Below are positions 1-8,614 of a stretch of 64,000 nucleotides of DNA, piece after piece. Under the pieces are notes generated by a model that did no database searches, was not told the origin of the DNA, and saw only the letters and a program-made list of their open reading frames with translations. Made by a program: the position numbers and the translations under genes. The stretch is taken from NCBI RefSeq assembly GCF_002632585.1, contig NZ_NIBV01000001.1, forward strand, positions 996,897 to 1,060,896, written 5' to 3'. The stretch's first letter is position 1. The number at the start of each line of letters is the position of its first letter. Source of the stretch: Xenorhabdus szentirmaii DSM 16338. Its GTDB lineage: Bacteria > Pseudomonadota > Gammaproteobacteria > Enterobacterales > Enterobacteriaceae.

Positions 1-2
1 AA

Positions 3-1535
3 TTGTTATTCTCTGAGGAAACCCAGCCTTCACTAGAAGGATATGAGCGCGGCACTCTGACTAATTTGGGTGCTGTTTCAGTCGATACCGGTATTTTCAC
101 GGGGCGTTCACCAAAAGACAAATATATCGTTCGCGACGATGTGACTCGCGATACCGTCTGGTGGGCTGATCAGGGTAAAGGTAAGAATGATAATAAACCG
201 CTCAGCCAGGAAACTTGGTCTCATCTCAAGGGGCTAGTGACTCAACAACTTTCAGGCAAACGTTTGTTTGTGGTGGACGCGTTTTGTGGCGCCAACGCGG
301 ATACACGCCTGAAAGTCAGGTTTATCACTGAAGTGGCATGGCAGGCTCATTTTGTGAAAAACATGTTCATCCGCCCATCGGATGAAGAACTGGTTGGTTT
401 CACCCCTGATTTCATTGTAATGAACGGTGCTAAATGCACGAATCCACAATGGAAAGAGCAGGGGCTGAACTCTGAAAACTTTGTTGCTTTTAACCTGACA
501 GAACGCATGCAGCTGATCGGTGGGACATGGTACGGCGGGGAGATGAAAAAAGGGATGTTCTCTATGATGAACTACCTGCTGCCCCTGAAAGGTATCGCGT
601 CCATGCACTGTTCTGCCAACGTAGGTGAAAAAGGCGATGTTGCTGTCTTCTTCGGTCTTTCTGGCACAGGGAAAACAACGCTCTCGACAGATCCGAAACG
701 CAAATTGATCGGTGACGATGAGCATGGTTGGGATGATGACGGCGTGTTTAACTTTGAAGGCGGTTGCTATGCGAAAACCATCAACCTGTCCAAAGAAGCT
801 GAGCCGGATATTTATCATGCCATTCGCCGAGATGCCTTGCTGGAAAACGTCACTGTACTGGCCGATGGTTCGGTTGATTTCAATGATGGCTCCAAAACAG
901 AAAATACCCGTGTTTCTTACCCTATCTACCACATTGAAAACATCGTTAAACCGGTATCAAAAGCAGGGCACGCGACAAAAGTGATTTTCCTGACTGCCGA
1001 TGCTTTCGGTGTATTGCCTCCGGTTTCCAAACTGACACCGGAACAGACTCAATATCACTTCCTGTCTGGCTTTACCGCAAAACTGGCGGGCACAGAACGT
1101 GGTGTCACTGAACCCACACCAACCTTCTCTGCCTGCTTTGGTGCAGCGTTCCTGTCACTGCATCCGACCCAATATGCGGAAGTGCTGGTCAAGCGCATGC
1201 AGGCATCGGGGGCGAAAGCCTATTTGGTTAACACCGGCTGGAATGGGACGGGCAAACGTATTTCCATCAAAGACACCCGTGCCATTATTGATGCGATTTT
1301 GAATGGCGACATTGAAGACGCAGAAACCATCCAACTGCCGATTTTTGATTTGGCTGTCCCGACAACATTACCGGGTGTGGATACCGGCATTCTTGACCCC
1401 CGCCAGACTTATGCGGATCAAGCCGAGTGGGATGTAAAAGCAAAAGATCTGGCGCAACGTTTTGTCGATAACTTCGATAAATATACGGATACCGCTGCGG
1501 GCGAAGCATTGGTGAAAGCAGGTCCTAAGCTGTAA
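3..1535 (+). CDS. pckA: Phosphoenolpyruvate carboxykinase (ATP), 5' end outside window
   Basis: This enzyme converts oxaloacetate and ATP to phosphoenolpyruvate, ADP and CO2, the first committed step of gluconeogenesis, in the cytosol. The 510 visible residues match the enterobacterial protein throughout, including the kinase P-loop [11 protein letters not shown], the metal/ATP motif [12 protein letters not shown] and the C-terminal ITEPTPTF-like and [11 protein letters not shown] segments. The usual protein is about 540 residues. The visible sequence starts inside the region equivalent to E. coli LLYQEELDPSL, so roughly 30 N-terminal residues and the promoter lie before base 1. The TTG at base 3 is not the real start. 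A strong hairpin terminator follows the stop codon, so the gene is probably monocistronic. No damage is seen. Confidence 0.97.
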   Translation: MLFSEETQPSLEGYERGTLTNLGAVSVDTGIFTGRSPKDKYIVRDDVTRDTVWWADQGKGKNDNKPLSQETWSHLKGLVTQQLSGKRLFVVDAFCGANADTRLKVRFITEVAWQAHFVKNMFIRPSDEELVGFTPDFIVMNGAKCTNPQWKEQGLNSENFVAFNLTERMQLIGGTWYGGEMKKGMFSMMNYLLPLKGIASMHCSANVGEKGDVAVFFGLSGTGKTTLSTDPKRKLIGDDEHGWDDDGVFNFEGGCYAKTINLSKEAEPDIYHAIRRDALLENVTVLADGSVDFNDGSKTENTRVSYPIYHIENIVKPVSKAGHATKVIFLTADAFGVLPPVSKLTPEQTQYHFLSGFTAKLAGTERGVTEPTPTFSACFGAAFLSLHPTQYAEVLVKRMQASGAKAYLVNTGWNGTGKRISIKDTRAIIDAILNGDIEDAETIQLPIFDLAVPTTLPGVDTGILDPRQTYADQAEWDVKAKDLAQRFVDNFDKYTDTAAGEALVKAGPKL

Positions 1536-1575
1536 TACCACGCTTACCCATTGAATCTGATGTACCCAATACAGA

Positions 1576-1609
1576 AAACCCTCTATCGGAATAGATAGGG
1601 GGTTTCTTG
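1576..1609 (+). terminator. Rho-independent terminator of pckA
   Basis: A stem of about 11 bp (aaccctctatc paired with gatagggggtt, one G-U pair) with a short loop is followed by TTTCTTGTT. It lies about 40 bases after the pckA stop codon. Confidence 0.85.
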
Positions 1610-1619
1610 TTCATAATAT

Positions 1620-1883
1620 TTATTGACCAGCCTGTTTCGCTTCAGCCATTGAGGCTTCAAGTATCCACAAACAGTCAGCACCTTCTATTGTTTCTAATAA
1701 CGCATAACGCGTTCGCTGGTAAAAGATGCTGACCTCATCTTTTGTTTTTTCAAAGGGCGGGACACAAACAAGATTAGAACCAATCATGAACGGATATTTA
1801 TTCGCATCCAGCACTTTCAATGTGTTTAATGCCTCTGATGTATTTGTTGTTAACGCTTCGGTGATAGCATCTTCTAGTACCAC
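1620..1883 (-). pseudogene. 5'-truncated duplicate of the 2783-3274 secreted-protein gene
   Basis: This 87-codon frame (starting MVLEDAITEALTTNTS) is nearly identical to the C-terminal half of the gene at 2783-3274, but lacks the signal peptide and first ~80 residues. Homology stops abruptly near 1874. Upstream of that point lies only a 39-base spacer and the end of the lectin gene. It is therefore a partial duplication. It could only be translated by read-through from the lectin transcript, and no good ribosome binding site precedes its ATG. Its extreme C-terminus (SMAEAKQAGQ) also differs from the other copy after SMAE. Function unknown. Confidence 0.7.
1642..1874. repeat. Direct repeat, copy A (~233 bp)
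   Basis: This copy is highly similar to 2811-3040 in the same orientation. The two copies bracket the lectin gene and a ~500-bp spacer. They differ by scattered substitutions and by two indels in copy B (4 bp gained near 2950, 7 bp lost near 2872). Confidence 0.85.
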
Positions 1884-1922
1884 AGCCGTAGCGGATTCTT
1901 TGCAAAATTGGCTAGGCGTGAA

Positions 1923-2291
1923 CTATATTCTAACAAGAGGAGAGTAACGTGATTCTATTTTAACATTAACAAAAAAATCACCTGAATTATCTTCATAATG
2001 ACTATCAACAAATAAGAAGGTCAATTCGCCATCAGTAGGAACTGTTTTGTGGAGTACACCATTACCAATCTCATAGGTAAAATCTCCAATTTTTCCTACT
2101 AGGCTACCTCCCGCTTGAGGTGGAAGGCCTGCAATACCTTGGGGAGCAGCCCACGGATTCGGGCGATTGTCAGAGGCAAATTGAACCCACCCAGAAGCAA
2201 TAATAGATATTACATCACCTTTTCGAAGAACAAGTCCTGTGGGTTGACCTTGCGGAAGTTTGCCAGAAACAGTACCAGACCAATCGTACAT
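1923..2291 (-). CDS. LecA/PllA-like galactophilic lectin
   Basis: A 122-residue soluble lectin of the PA-IL (LecA) family, whose members are small calcium-dependent beta-sandwich lectins that bind galactosides. The start (MYDWSGTV), the central GDVISIIASGWV strand, the GNGVLHKTVPTDGEL segment and the C-terminal ESRYSPL closely resemble the Photorhabdus PllA-type lectins as recalled from memory. The calcium/sugar loop near residues 95-105 reads VDSHYEDNSGD. It keeps the Asp and the (D/N)NSG part, but is about two residues shorter than the LecA loop and lacks its Thr. Phe38 stands at the position of the LecA Tyr36. Sugar specificity may therefore differ. No signal peptide, as usual for the family. 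GGAGG sits 8 bases before the ATG. The gene lies between two direct repeats, which suggests arrival by a duplication event. Confidence 0.85.
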   Translation of the reverse strand: MYDWSGTVSGKLPQGQPTGLVLRKGDVISIIASGWVQFASDNRPNPWAAPQGIAGLPPQAGGSLVGKIGDFTYEIGNGVLHKTVPTDGELTFLFVDSHYEDNSGDFFVNVKIESRYSPLVRI

Positions 2292-2782
2292 ACAATTACC
2301 TCCAAGAATTACATTTATGCAAATGGTTGTTAGAGATGATTACGGGAAGTTCTGAAAAATTGTACTTATTAATCGAACTCGGTTGAGAATATCATGATTA
2401 TTAATTTGAATTGCCAATATAAAATCTCAGAGATATAACTTATTTTTATCCATTTATTAATTTGAACGATTGTTTAATACTGTATTATTCATTGTTGATT
2501 AAGTCAGTCCAAACTCTCAACCGCGAGGACAGGGATGGTGTCAATCTGGCTATTTCCGATTTGATGCGAGGCCAACAACTGAACATCCTTGATCACAGAA
2601 GACAGGGGCGAAACAGGTGTCATATGTTGTTTGACCAGCGGGCAATATCGGTGGTTGAGTCGAGCATCAAGCCCGACAATACAAAGGGAGTTATCAGCAT
2701 ACTAACCATTAATATCATTTATGACGGAAAATGTGTAGATGCCTATGTCTAAACAGGTAGGGAGTTTTTACATTTCTAATCC
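2292..2782. other. Intergenic region upstream of the lectin gene
   Basis: This stretch of about 490 bases is AT-rich near the lectin start, which must hold the lectin promoter on the minus strand. It is more GC-balanced at 2510-2700. Short open frames exist in the latter part on both strands, but none has a ribosome binding site or recognisable product. It may be a decayed gene fragment. Confidence 0.4.
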
Positions 2783-3274
2783 TTATTTGTTAGCCGGTTC
2801 CTGTAGCCACTCAGCCATTGAGGCTTCAAGTACCCACAAACAGTCAGCGCCTTCTATTGTTTCGAATAACGCATTCGCTGGTAAAAGGCGCTGACCTCAT
2901 CTTTTGTTTTTTCAAAGGGCGGGACACAAACAAGATTAGAACCAATCATGAACGAACGGATACTTATTCGCATCCAGCACTTTTAATGTGTTTAAAGTCT
3001 CTGATGTATTTGTTGTTAATGCTTCTGCGATGGCATCTTCCAAACTTACAGAACGTTTGGCATCAGTGAATGGCGCCAATGCGGGCATCAAATCCAGCCA
3101 GGCTTTATTTCCCGCCGCGATCTCTTTAAATATAACGTTCCATTCATCTTCCTGAAGATGATTTACTGCGTTCTCTGAGCCTGATTTATCAATATTTTTA
3201 GATAAAATATCAGGAGTTATATTTGCCCAGGCCAATATCGGCATAAGGACGAATAATAATGCAAACTTCCTCAT
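2783..3274 (-). pseudogene. Secreted protein of unknown function, frameshifted
   Basis: The gene begins with a clear signal peptide (MRKFALLFVLMPILAWA) and would encode about 163 residues. The intact N-terminal part (112 codons) ends prematurely at a stop near 2936. Compared with the sister copy at 1620-1883, a 4-bp duplication (gaac) near 2950 breaks the frame. A 7-bp loss near 2872 restores it, so the original C-terminus (ending SMAEWLQEPANK) is again in frame but is cut off by the stop between the two indels. The family is not recognised. It would be a small periplasmic or secreted protein. Confidence 0.7.
2811..3040. repeat. Direct repeat, copy B (~230 bp)
   Basis: This is the partner of the repeat at 1642-1874, in the same orientation. 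It lies inside the frameshifted secreted-protein gene and probably represents the original copy, because it is continuous with the signal-peptide half. Confidence 0.85.
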
Positions 3275-3320
3275 TTAATTAACTCAACGCTTTATTTCCA
3301 GAAAGATATTGAAGTTATTG

Positions 3321-4016
3321 TTAAGCTGGTGGCAGGTCAAATAATAGAATTTCACTGTCTTGTTTTGCACTTAATTGAAGGTGGGGTTCATCCCAAATGG
3401 CGATGCCGTCGCTGGCGGTAGCCAGAATCCCATTAATCACAACTTCGCCTTTAACTACCTGAATCCATATATTTCGCGATTTTTCGATGGTATATTCACT
3501 TTTTTCGCCACTGTCAAATACCCAGCGCCATAACGTCATATCTTGAAATACTTTCAAAGAGCCTGAGCGGGCATCGGGAGAGAGGATCAACTGGCGTCCC
3601 TCAACGGCATCAAAGCGGCGTTGTTCATAGCGTGGCATCAATCCCGTTTTTTCCGGCAAGATCCAGATTTGGTAAAGATGCAGCTGGCGGTCATTGTGCG
3701 GGTTATATTCCGAGTGACGAATGCCGGTTCCTGCGCTCATAATCTGGAATTCCCCTGCGGAGATTTGCCCTTTGTTCCCCATGCTGTCCTGATGTTCTAC
3801 TGCCCCGGATAACACATAGGTCAATATTTCCATATCATTGTGGGGGTGCGTGCCGAATCCTTGCCCTGCATCAATCACATCTTCATTAATGACTCTGAGT
3901 GCGGAAAAGCCCATGAAATTTGCATCATAGTAGTTGGCAAATGAAAATGTATGCCAGCTATCCAGCCAGCCGTGATTGGCATGACCCCGTTTTAGCGCCT
4001 GACGTAAGTAGATCAT
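3321..4016 (-). CDS. yhhW: Pirin-family protein (YhhW-like quercetin 2,3-dioxygenase)
   Basis: A 231-residue cytosolic bicupin protein that closely resembles E. coli YhhW over its whole length, from MIYLRQA to the C-terminal LLFDLPPA. The metal-binding residues of the N-terminal cupin are present as HPH(N)DME near residues 57-63 and IRHSEYN near 99-105 (two His, then His and Glu). YhhW and human pirin have quercetin dioxygenase activity in vitro, but the physiological substrate is unknown. The ATG at 4016 is chosen because it matches the family start and has GAGGG upstream. A TTG two codons earlier is also open. The gene stands alone with no operon partner. Confidence 0.92.
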   Translation of the reverse strand: MIYLRQALKRGHANHGWLDSWHTFSFANYYDANFMGFSALRVINEDVIDAGQGFGTHPHNDMEILTYVLSGAVEHQDSMGNKGQISAGEFQIMSAGTGIRHSEYNPHNDRQLHLYQIWILPEKTGLMPRYEQRRFDAVEGRQLILSPDARSGSLKVFQDMTLWRWVFDSGEKSEYTIEKSRNIWIQVVKGEVVINGILATASDGIAIWDEPHLQLSAKQDSEILLFDLPPA

Positions 4017-4242
4017 TTTCAAAATCCCTCAATGTTTTTGAGTAGTCTAGTTGAAGGGGATAAATATGAAAGATCAGAAATTTAATCTTAAATTTCAAAA
4101 AATTTGAACAAATAATGGGAAAAAGGGGAAAGACAATATTGAGTAGATCTATAAAATAAACTGTACTTTCCTTTTCATTGAATTTGGTTGTTGCTAAGTT
4201 AGTTTTGCTTTCTCCATGCTAGACAATATTTAGGAGTCATCA

Positions 4243-6229
4243 ATGTTTCGTATTAATGATTTGATTGATTTACACACTTTGTGCGAGTCAGCTGAATTGG
4301 AGTTTAAATTGGCTCAAGGAAAAGATGGGAAAGGAAAATTACCCGATGACTTTTGGCCTACTTATAGTGCAATGGCGAATAGCAGAGGTGGGTTTGTAGT
4401 ATTAGGCGTACGTGAAAAGCATGGCAAATTTACCGTATCTGGTTTAGACAATCCCGAAAAAGTGAAACAAGAATTATTTAATGGTTTGAATAATCCGCAA
4501 TTGGTAAATGTCAATTTATTGAAGGAACAACAAGTCAGTATTATTGAGTTAGATGGTAAAAAAGTATTGGTGATTGAAATTCCTCGTGCCCTCCGCGAAA
4601 AAAAACCTGTTTTCCTTAAAAATCAACCAATGAAATATACATATATTCGTTTGCATGAAGGAGATCGGGTTTGTACAGAAGAGCATGTTAAGCGAATGAT
4701 GGTAGAGCAATTGGAAGACAGTCGTGATAACAGAGTGCTCCAGAACTTCGATCTAAATGATATCAATATTGAAAGTTTACAAGCTTATCGCCAATTACTG
4801 TCTGTTTCCAGACCAACACACCCCCGCTTTAGAACTAAATCACTTTGACTTTTTGCGTAGTATTGGCGGTTGGCGTAAGGATAGACAGACAGGTTTGGAG
4901 GGGATGACGCTAGCCGGTATTTTAATGTTTGGTACATGGGAAGCAATTCAAGATGCAGCCCCAAATTATTTTGTGGATTATCAGGAACGCCCTGAAGCTA
5001 AGACGGAACGCCGCTGGATAGACCGTATCTGCCCTGATGGAACGTGGTCTGGTAATGTTTTTGATTTCTATCGCCGAACTTATCGTAAACTAATTGCGGA
5101 ATTGAAGATCCCGTTTGAGCTTAAAGATGGTATTCGTCAAGATGAGACCCAAATTCATACCGCATTGCGTGAAGCGTTGGTTAACACGTTAGTTCACGCT
5201 GATTATACAGGACGTTTATCTATTTTGGTTGTTAAACGTCCAGATTTGTTTGGATTCCGTAATTCTGGATTAATGCGCATTCCTCCAGAGCAAGCTATTA
5301 AAGGATATGAAAGTGATTGTCGCAATAGATTGATGCATCAAATGTTTTTGATGATTGGGGTTGGCGAACGCTCAGGTTCTGGTATCCCAAAAATCTATAG
5401 TGGTTGGAAGTGGGCTAATTGGCGAATGCCGAAACTATATGAAAAAACTGAGCCAGAACAAACTTTGTTAGAACTTTCTATCGGAAGTTTGATTTCTGAA
5501 AAAACAGCTTCGTTACTGTACCAAAAATTTGGTGATAAAGTGGAAAAGCTAAACGAATTGGAGCGAAGTATCGTGATCACTGCAGCAATGGAAGGTTGGC
5601 TAGACCATAAGCGAGCTTGTCAACTCACTAGCCTACATTCCCGAGAAGTGACATTAGCTTTACCCAAATTAGTTGAGAGGGGTTTTCTCATTGCACATGG
5701 TGAAAAGCGAGATAAATCTTATGTATTATCAGGGGTGGAATTATTTTCCCCAGATGACATATTTGAAGCAAATACGTTACCTTCTGATAAGGCGTTCATC
5801 ACGGATAATGGAAAAATGATCACGGATAACGGAGAAATGATCACGGATAACGTCGATTGTTTAATTGATAGTAACCAAAACCGTGATGAACAGGGGCGTT
5901 TTGTAACAGGCAAACTAGCTCATCCTTATATTGATGATTTTTATGTATTAAATAGTATGTTACAAAATAAATTAAAGGAGATTTCCTTTCCTGCCAGAGA
6001 GAAAAAACGTTTGTCTAATGAGATGATGGACTCAATTGTGTTGGAGTTATGTAAAGGACATTTTATACCCTTGCATATCATTGCTATGTTAGTTAACCGT
6101 ACACCGCAAAATGTTCGTGAGAAACAGCTATCTCCATTAGTTGAACAAGGGAAACTGAGATTGGCTTTTCCTCATGCTAAGCGTCATAAAAGACAAGGTT
6201 ATATCACCAAGAATGAGTTCCAAGAATGA
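4243..6229 (+). pseudogene. AlbA_2 / GHKL-ATPase-like DNA-binding protein, split by a 1-bp frameshift
   Basis: Two overlapping frames (4243-4848 and 4757-6229) together make one protein of about 660 residues. The first encodes an AlbA_2 (Schlafen-type) domain with AEFKLAQGK-like and ANSRGGFVVLGV motifs. The second encodes the HATPase-like middle region (HTALREALVNTLVHADY and GSGIPKI) plus C-terminal winged-helix-like segments. The first frame runs out right after RPTHP at a run of five C's (4821-4825). Removing one C would continue HPALELNHFDFLRSIGGW in the second frame. This is an indel in a homopolymer, either a real mutation or a base-calling error. Proteins of this architecture are poorly characterised and are often linked to mobile elements or stress defence. 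Confidence 0.75.
5798..5851 (+). repeat. 21-bp in-frame tandem repeat (2.6 copies)
   Basis: The unit encodes seven residues (ITDNGKM / ITDNGEM / ITDN). It lies in the linker before the C-terminal domain of the AlbA_2/ATPase gene. Repeats of variable number in this linker are common in this protein type. Confidence 0.85.
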
Positions 6230-6424
6230 ATTTTATACCCAATGGATTTCAAAAAAAAAGCCAACATTAAGCTGGCTTATTAAAAGTAAACACTGGAAGC
6301 AATGTGAGCAATGTCGTACTTTCATATGGACCCTGAAGGTGGTGCACTGAAAGTGTTAGGAATGATAATCGTTCTCAATATCATTTGTAAAGTGTTTTTT
6401 TAATCCATTTTTGTGAGTATTGCC

Positions 6425-7339
6425 CTATAACCCCAATTCCATTTGATAAAGGTGTTGTGTGCCGGAGTCATGGAACTCATAGGGTGTGACTTGGTAACCC
6501 CGCAACCACAGTAAAAACCACCCATCATGGGTATCAGGACATAATCCAGCGAACCTGAAGCCACCTTTTTTCAGCAATGCACATGATTCCAGTGATTTTT
6601 CATTGGCAGGCAGTTTTAAATAGATCAGCTGTCCGGTCGGAAAATCGATGACTTCCGATAAAAAGTCAGAATGTGTTTCGTATAGCGTGATTTCCAGACG
6701 TCGCCCATTTTTTTTGATGGTAAACGGCTCGACAGTCAGAAAGTGATGACATTCTGATGATGATTCACCCACATGCTGGCTTATCTGCGCGACCCAGTTT
6801 TGCCATGGCTGTGGCCAGTTCAGCTTAGGCAAGGGCAATGATTTCAGTGGCAGGATGCCTTGTATGATGCTTTCAGGCTCCGGCAACCCAAAGGGTGAAT
6901 CGACATAATCCAGCATCAGTGCCGTCGAGTGAAAGCCTAAGTTACGAGCGATATATTGACTTTTGGGGTGTGAGCACACTTGTTTTATCGTCAATAAATT
7001 GTAACTTTGTTCCTTCGCATAAAGGCATAAATAATGACCCAGAGACTTCGCCACACCATGGCCGCGAAAATTCGGGCAAACGGCAATAAGAGCCAGTTCG
7101 GCATGATTTTGCTGTACGGAATCTTTCACCAGCGAAGCATGACCAATGAGCCGCCCCTGATAAAATGCCAGAGCAGAATACCATTGCCCTGTTGTTTGAT
7201 AAGCATCAATAAGCCTGGGCAGGTAAATGTCAGGATAGACATACGAATCGCCGTAAACTTCACGAAATAATTGGCTGATTTTTTTATCATCACCTGACTG
7301 ATAACTTCGGACCTGAATATCGGAAAGGAAGATAGTCAT
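6425..7339 (-). CDS. GNAT-family N-acetyltransferase (last gene of Lux-like operon)
   Basis: A 304-residue protein. Residues ~10-150 form a GNAT fold with an acetyl-CoA pyrophosphate-binding loop in IAVCPNFRGHGVAKSLG and the following helix, plus a typical YIARNLGFH element. The C-terminal half (from about residue 160) resembles a second, degenerate GNAT-like lobe ending in GFRFAGLCPDTHDGW. The acceptor substrate is unknown. It starts 12 bases after the stop of the PaaK-like gene and is the last gene of the operon, so it probably acylates an amine formed by, or supplied to, that pathway. The ATG at 7339 is preferred over the TTG three codons upstream because AAGG lies 9 bases before it. An imperfect hairpin near 6259-6277 may end the transcript. 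Confidence 0.8.
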   Translation of the reverse strand: MTIFLSDIQVRSYQSGDDKKISQLFREVYGDSYVYPDIYLPRLIDAYQTTGQWYSALAFYQGRLIGHASLVKDSVQQNHAELALIAVCPNFRGHGVAKSLGHYLCLYAKEQSYNLLTIKQVCSHPKSQYIARNLGFHSTALMLDYVDSPFGLPEPESIIQGILPLKSLPLPKLNWPQPWQNWVAQISQHVGESSSECHHFLTVEPFTIKKNGRRLEITLYETHSDFLSEVIDFPTGQLIYLKLPANEKSLESCALLKKGGFRFAGLCPDTHDGWFLLWLRGYQVTPYEFHDSGTQHLYQMELGL

Positions 7340-7351
7340 CGATTTCAACCT

Positions 7352-8599
7352 TTATGAGTTATAGCTACGCAGATCCACAACACGTTGCAATTTCCCTGAA
7401 CGTGGGTGTGTGTGCATTCCATCAACATTGATTTGAACGACTTCCAGCATATCCTGATGCATATCGCCTTTGCCCAGATTGGGAAATGCAGTCAGCACGC
7501 TATGGCGTATCTTGCTGAGATCAACCGTCTGGAGGCTGGACACCAATAGCCTGAGCTTGTCTTGCCCTGTTTTCTGGCTCAATTCTAACTGCCAGGCCAG
7601 AAGCTCTGAATGTTGTGATAATTCAGCCGCTAAATCATCCGGGAATAATGAAAGTGTGCCGAAGCGAATGCGATACCCCTGAGTCGCGCGCCCTTGCAAC
7701 GCGAATTTACGGTGCGGTTGTTCTGGTTCACACCAGCAGGCCAAATCGCCTGTAGGGTAACGGAGTACCGGCATTAGCCGACGTTGCAGGTTCGTGACAA
7801 CCAGCAAACCACGCTGACCTGGCGTTGTAACCGGTTGATGGGTTGTTTCATCCAAAATTTCCACAATCGTGCTGTCATCAAATACGCGGTGTTCTCCTGC
7901 GCGACACTCCGGATCTGCAAAGCCAATCAAGCCTGCATCAACACTGGCACAGCCGATTGACCCCAAGTGCGCATTGGGGAAAACTTGCCGTATTATGGCG
8001 GATTGCGCATCAAACAGGCTTTCACCGCCATACAGGATGGTTTCCACCATCGGCAATATTTGTCCGGTATCTTTCAGATGATGGGCTAAACGGATCAACT
8101 GAACGGGCACACCAGCCAGTACATTGATGTTATGCAGCCGGATATTATTGATCAGCAATTCATCTTCCACCTTGCAGGTGAAGGGGAATTCGATGATTGG
8201 AAGCGGTGCATTGGATAATGCACCATGAATGAAGATAAAACTGGTATAAAGATCACCGGCAAAAAACAGGTTGGCGACCCTGTCCCCCGCTTTCAACTGG
8301 CGGGCAATGCCCTGACCAAAGGTACAAATAAAGTCCTTCCATTCTTGCTGGCTGAAAACCGACAATCGGCCGTCGCTGGTTGATCCACCCGTTTTATAGA
8401 CATGACCGCCTTCTGGTTGTTCGGTCAGAACGGGCCATGTTTGCAGATCGCTTGAATGTGCCCAGAAATGACTGGGCGTGACGAGCGGTAAATCTTTAAG
8501 TGTCCATGTTTCCGGAACAGCGCTATAGAGCGTTTTGTAATAGGCAGAATGTTCGCGTGCATGATGGAACAAATCAATTAATGTCATTTGGGGCATCAT
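7352..8599 (-). CDS. PaaK-like adenylate-forming enzyme
   Basis: A 415-residue member of the phenylacetate-CoA ligase / coenzyme F390 synthetase family of the ANL superfamily. These enzymes activate a carboxylate as acyl-AMP. The phosphate-binding loop is YKTGGSTSDGRLSVFS (near residue 70). An adenylate-site motif RYPTGDLA and a GRATQGYRIRFG hinge are visible. Where most PaaK proteins carry YGxTE, this one has GCASVDAG, the same change seen in the PaaK half of the neighbouring fusion protein. The upstream fusion gene stops 15 bases before the chosen ATG (8599). A TTG at 8614 is also open. Substrate unknown. Confidence 0.8.
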   Translation of the reverse strand: MMPQMTLIDLFHHAREHSAYYKTLYSAVPETWTLKDLPLVTPSHFWAHSSDLQTWPVLTEQPEGGHVYKTGGSTSDGRLSVFSQQEWKDFICTFGQGIARQLKAGDRVANLFFAGDLYTSFIFIHGALSNAPLPIIEFPFTCKVEDELLINNIRLHNINVLAGVPVQLIRLAHHLKDTGQILPMVETILYGGESLFDAQSAIIRQVFPNAHLGSIGCASVDAGLIGFADPECRAGEHRVFDDSTIVEILDETTHQPVTTPGQRGLLVVTNLQRRLMPVLRYPTGDLACWCEPEQPHRKFALQGRATQGYRIRFGTLSLFPDDLAAELSQHSELLAWQLELSQKTGQDKLRLLVSSLQTVDLSKIRHSVLTAFPNLGKGDMHQDMLEVVQINVDGMHTHPRSGKLQRVVDLRSYNS

Positions 8600-8614
8600 C
8601 TTAATGTTACTCAA

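Noticed and set aside
252..932. A 226-codon open frame on the minus strand inside pckA
   Set aside because: It is antisense to a strongly conserved gene, has no recognisable product and follows from the codon bias of pckA.
2462..2752. A 96-codon plus-strand open frame upstream of the lectin gene
   Set aside because: It has no ribosome binding site, the composition is not protein-like and an equally plausible frame exists on the other strand. Described only as part of the intergenic region.
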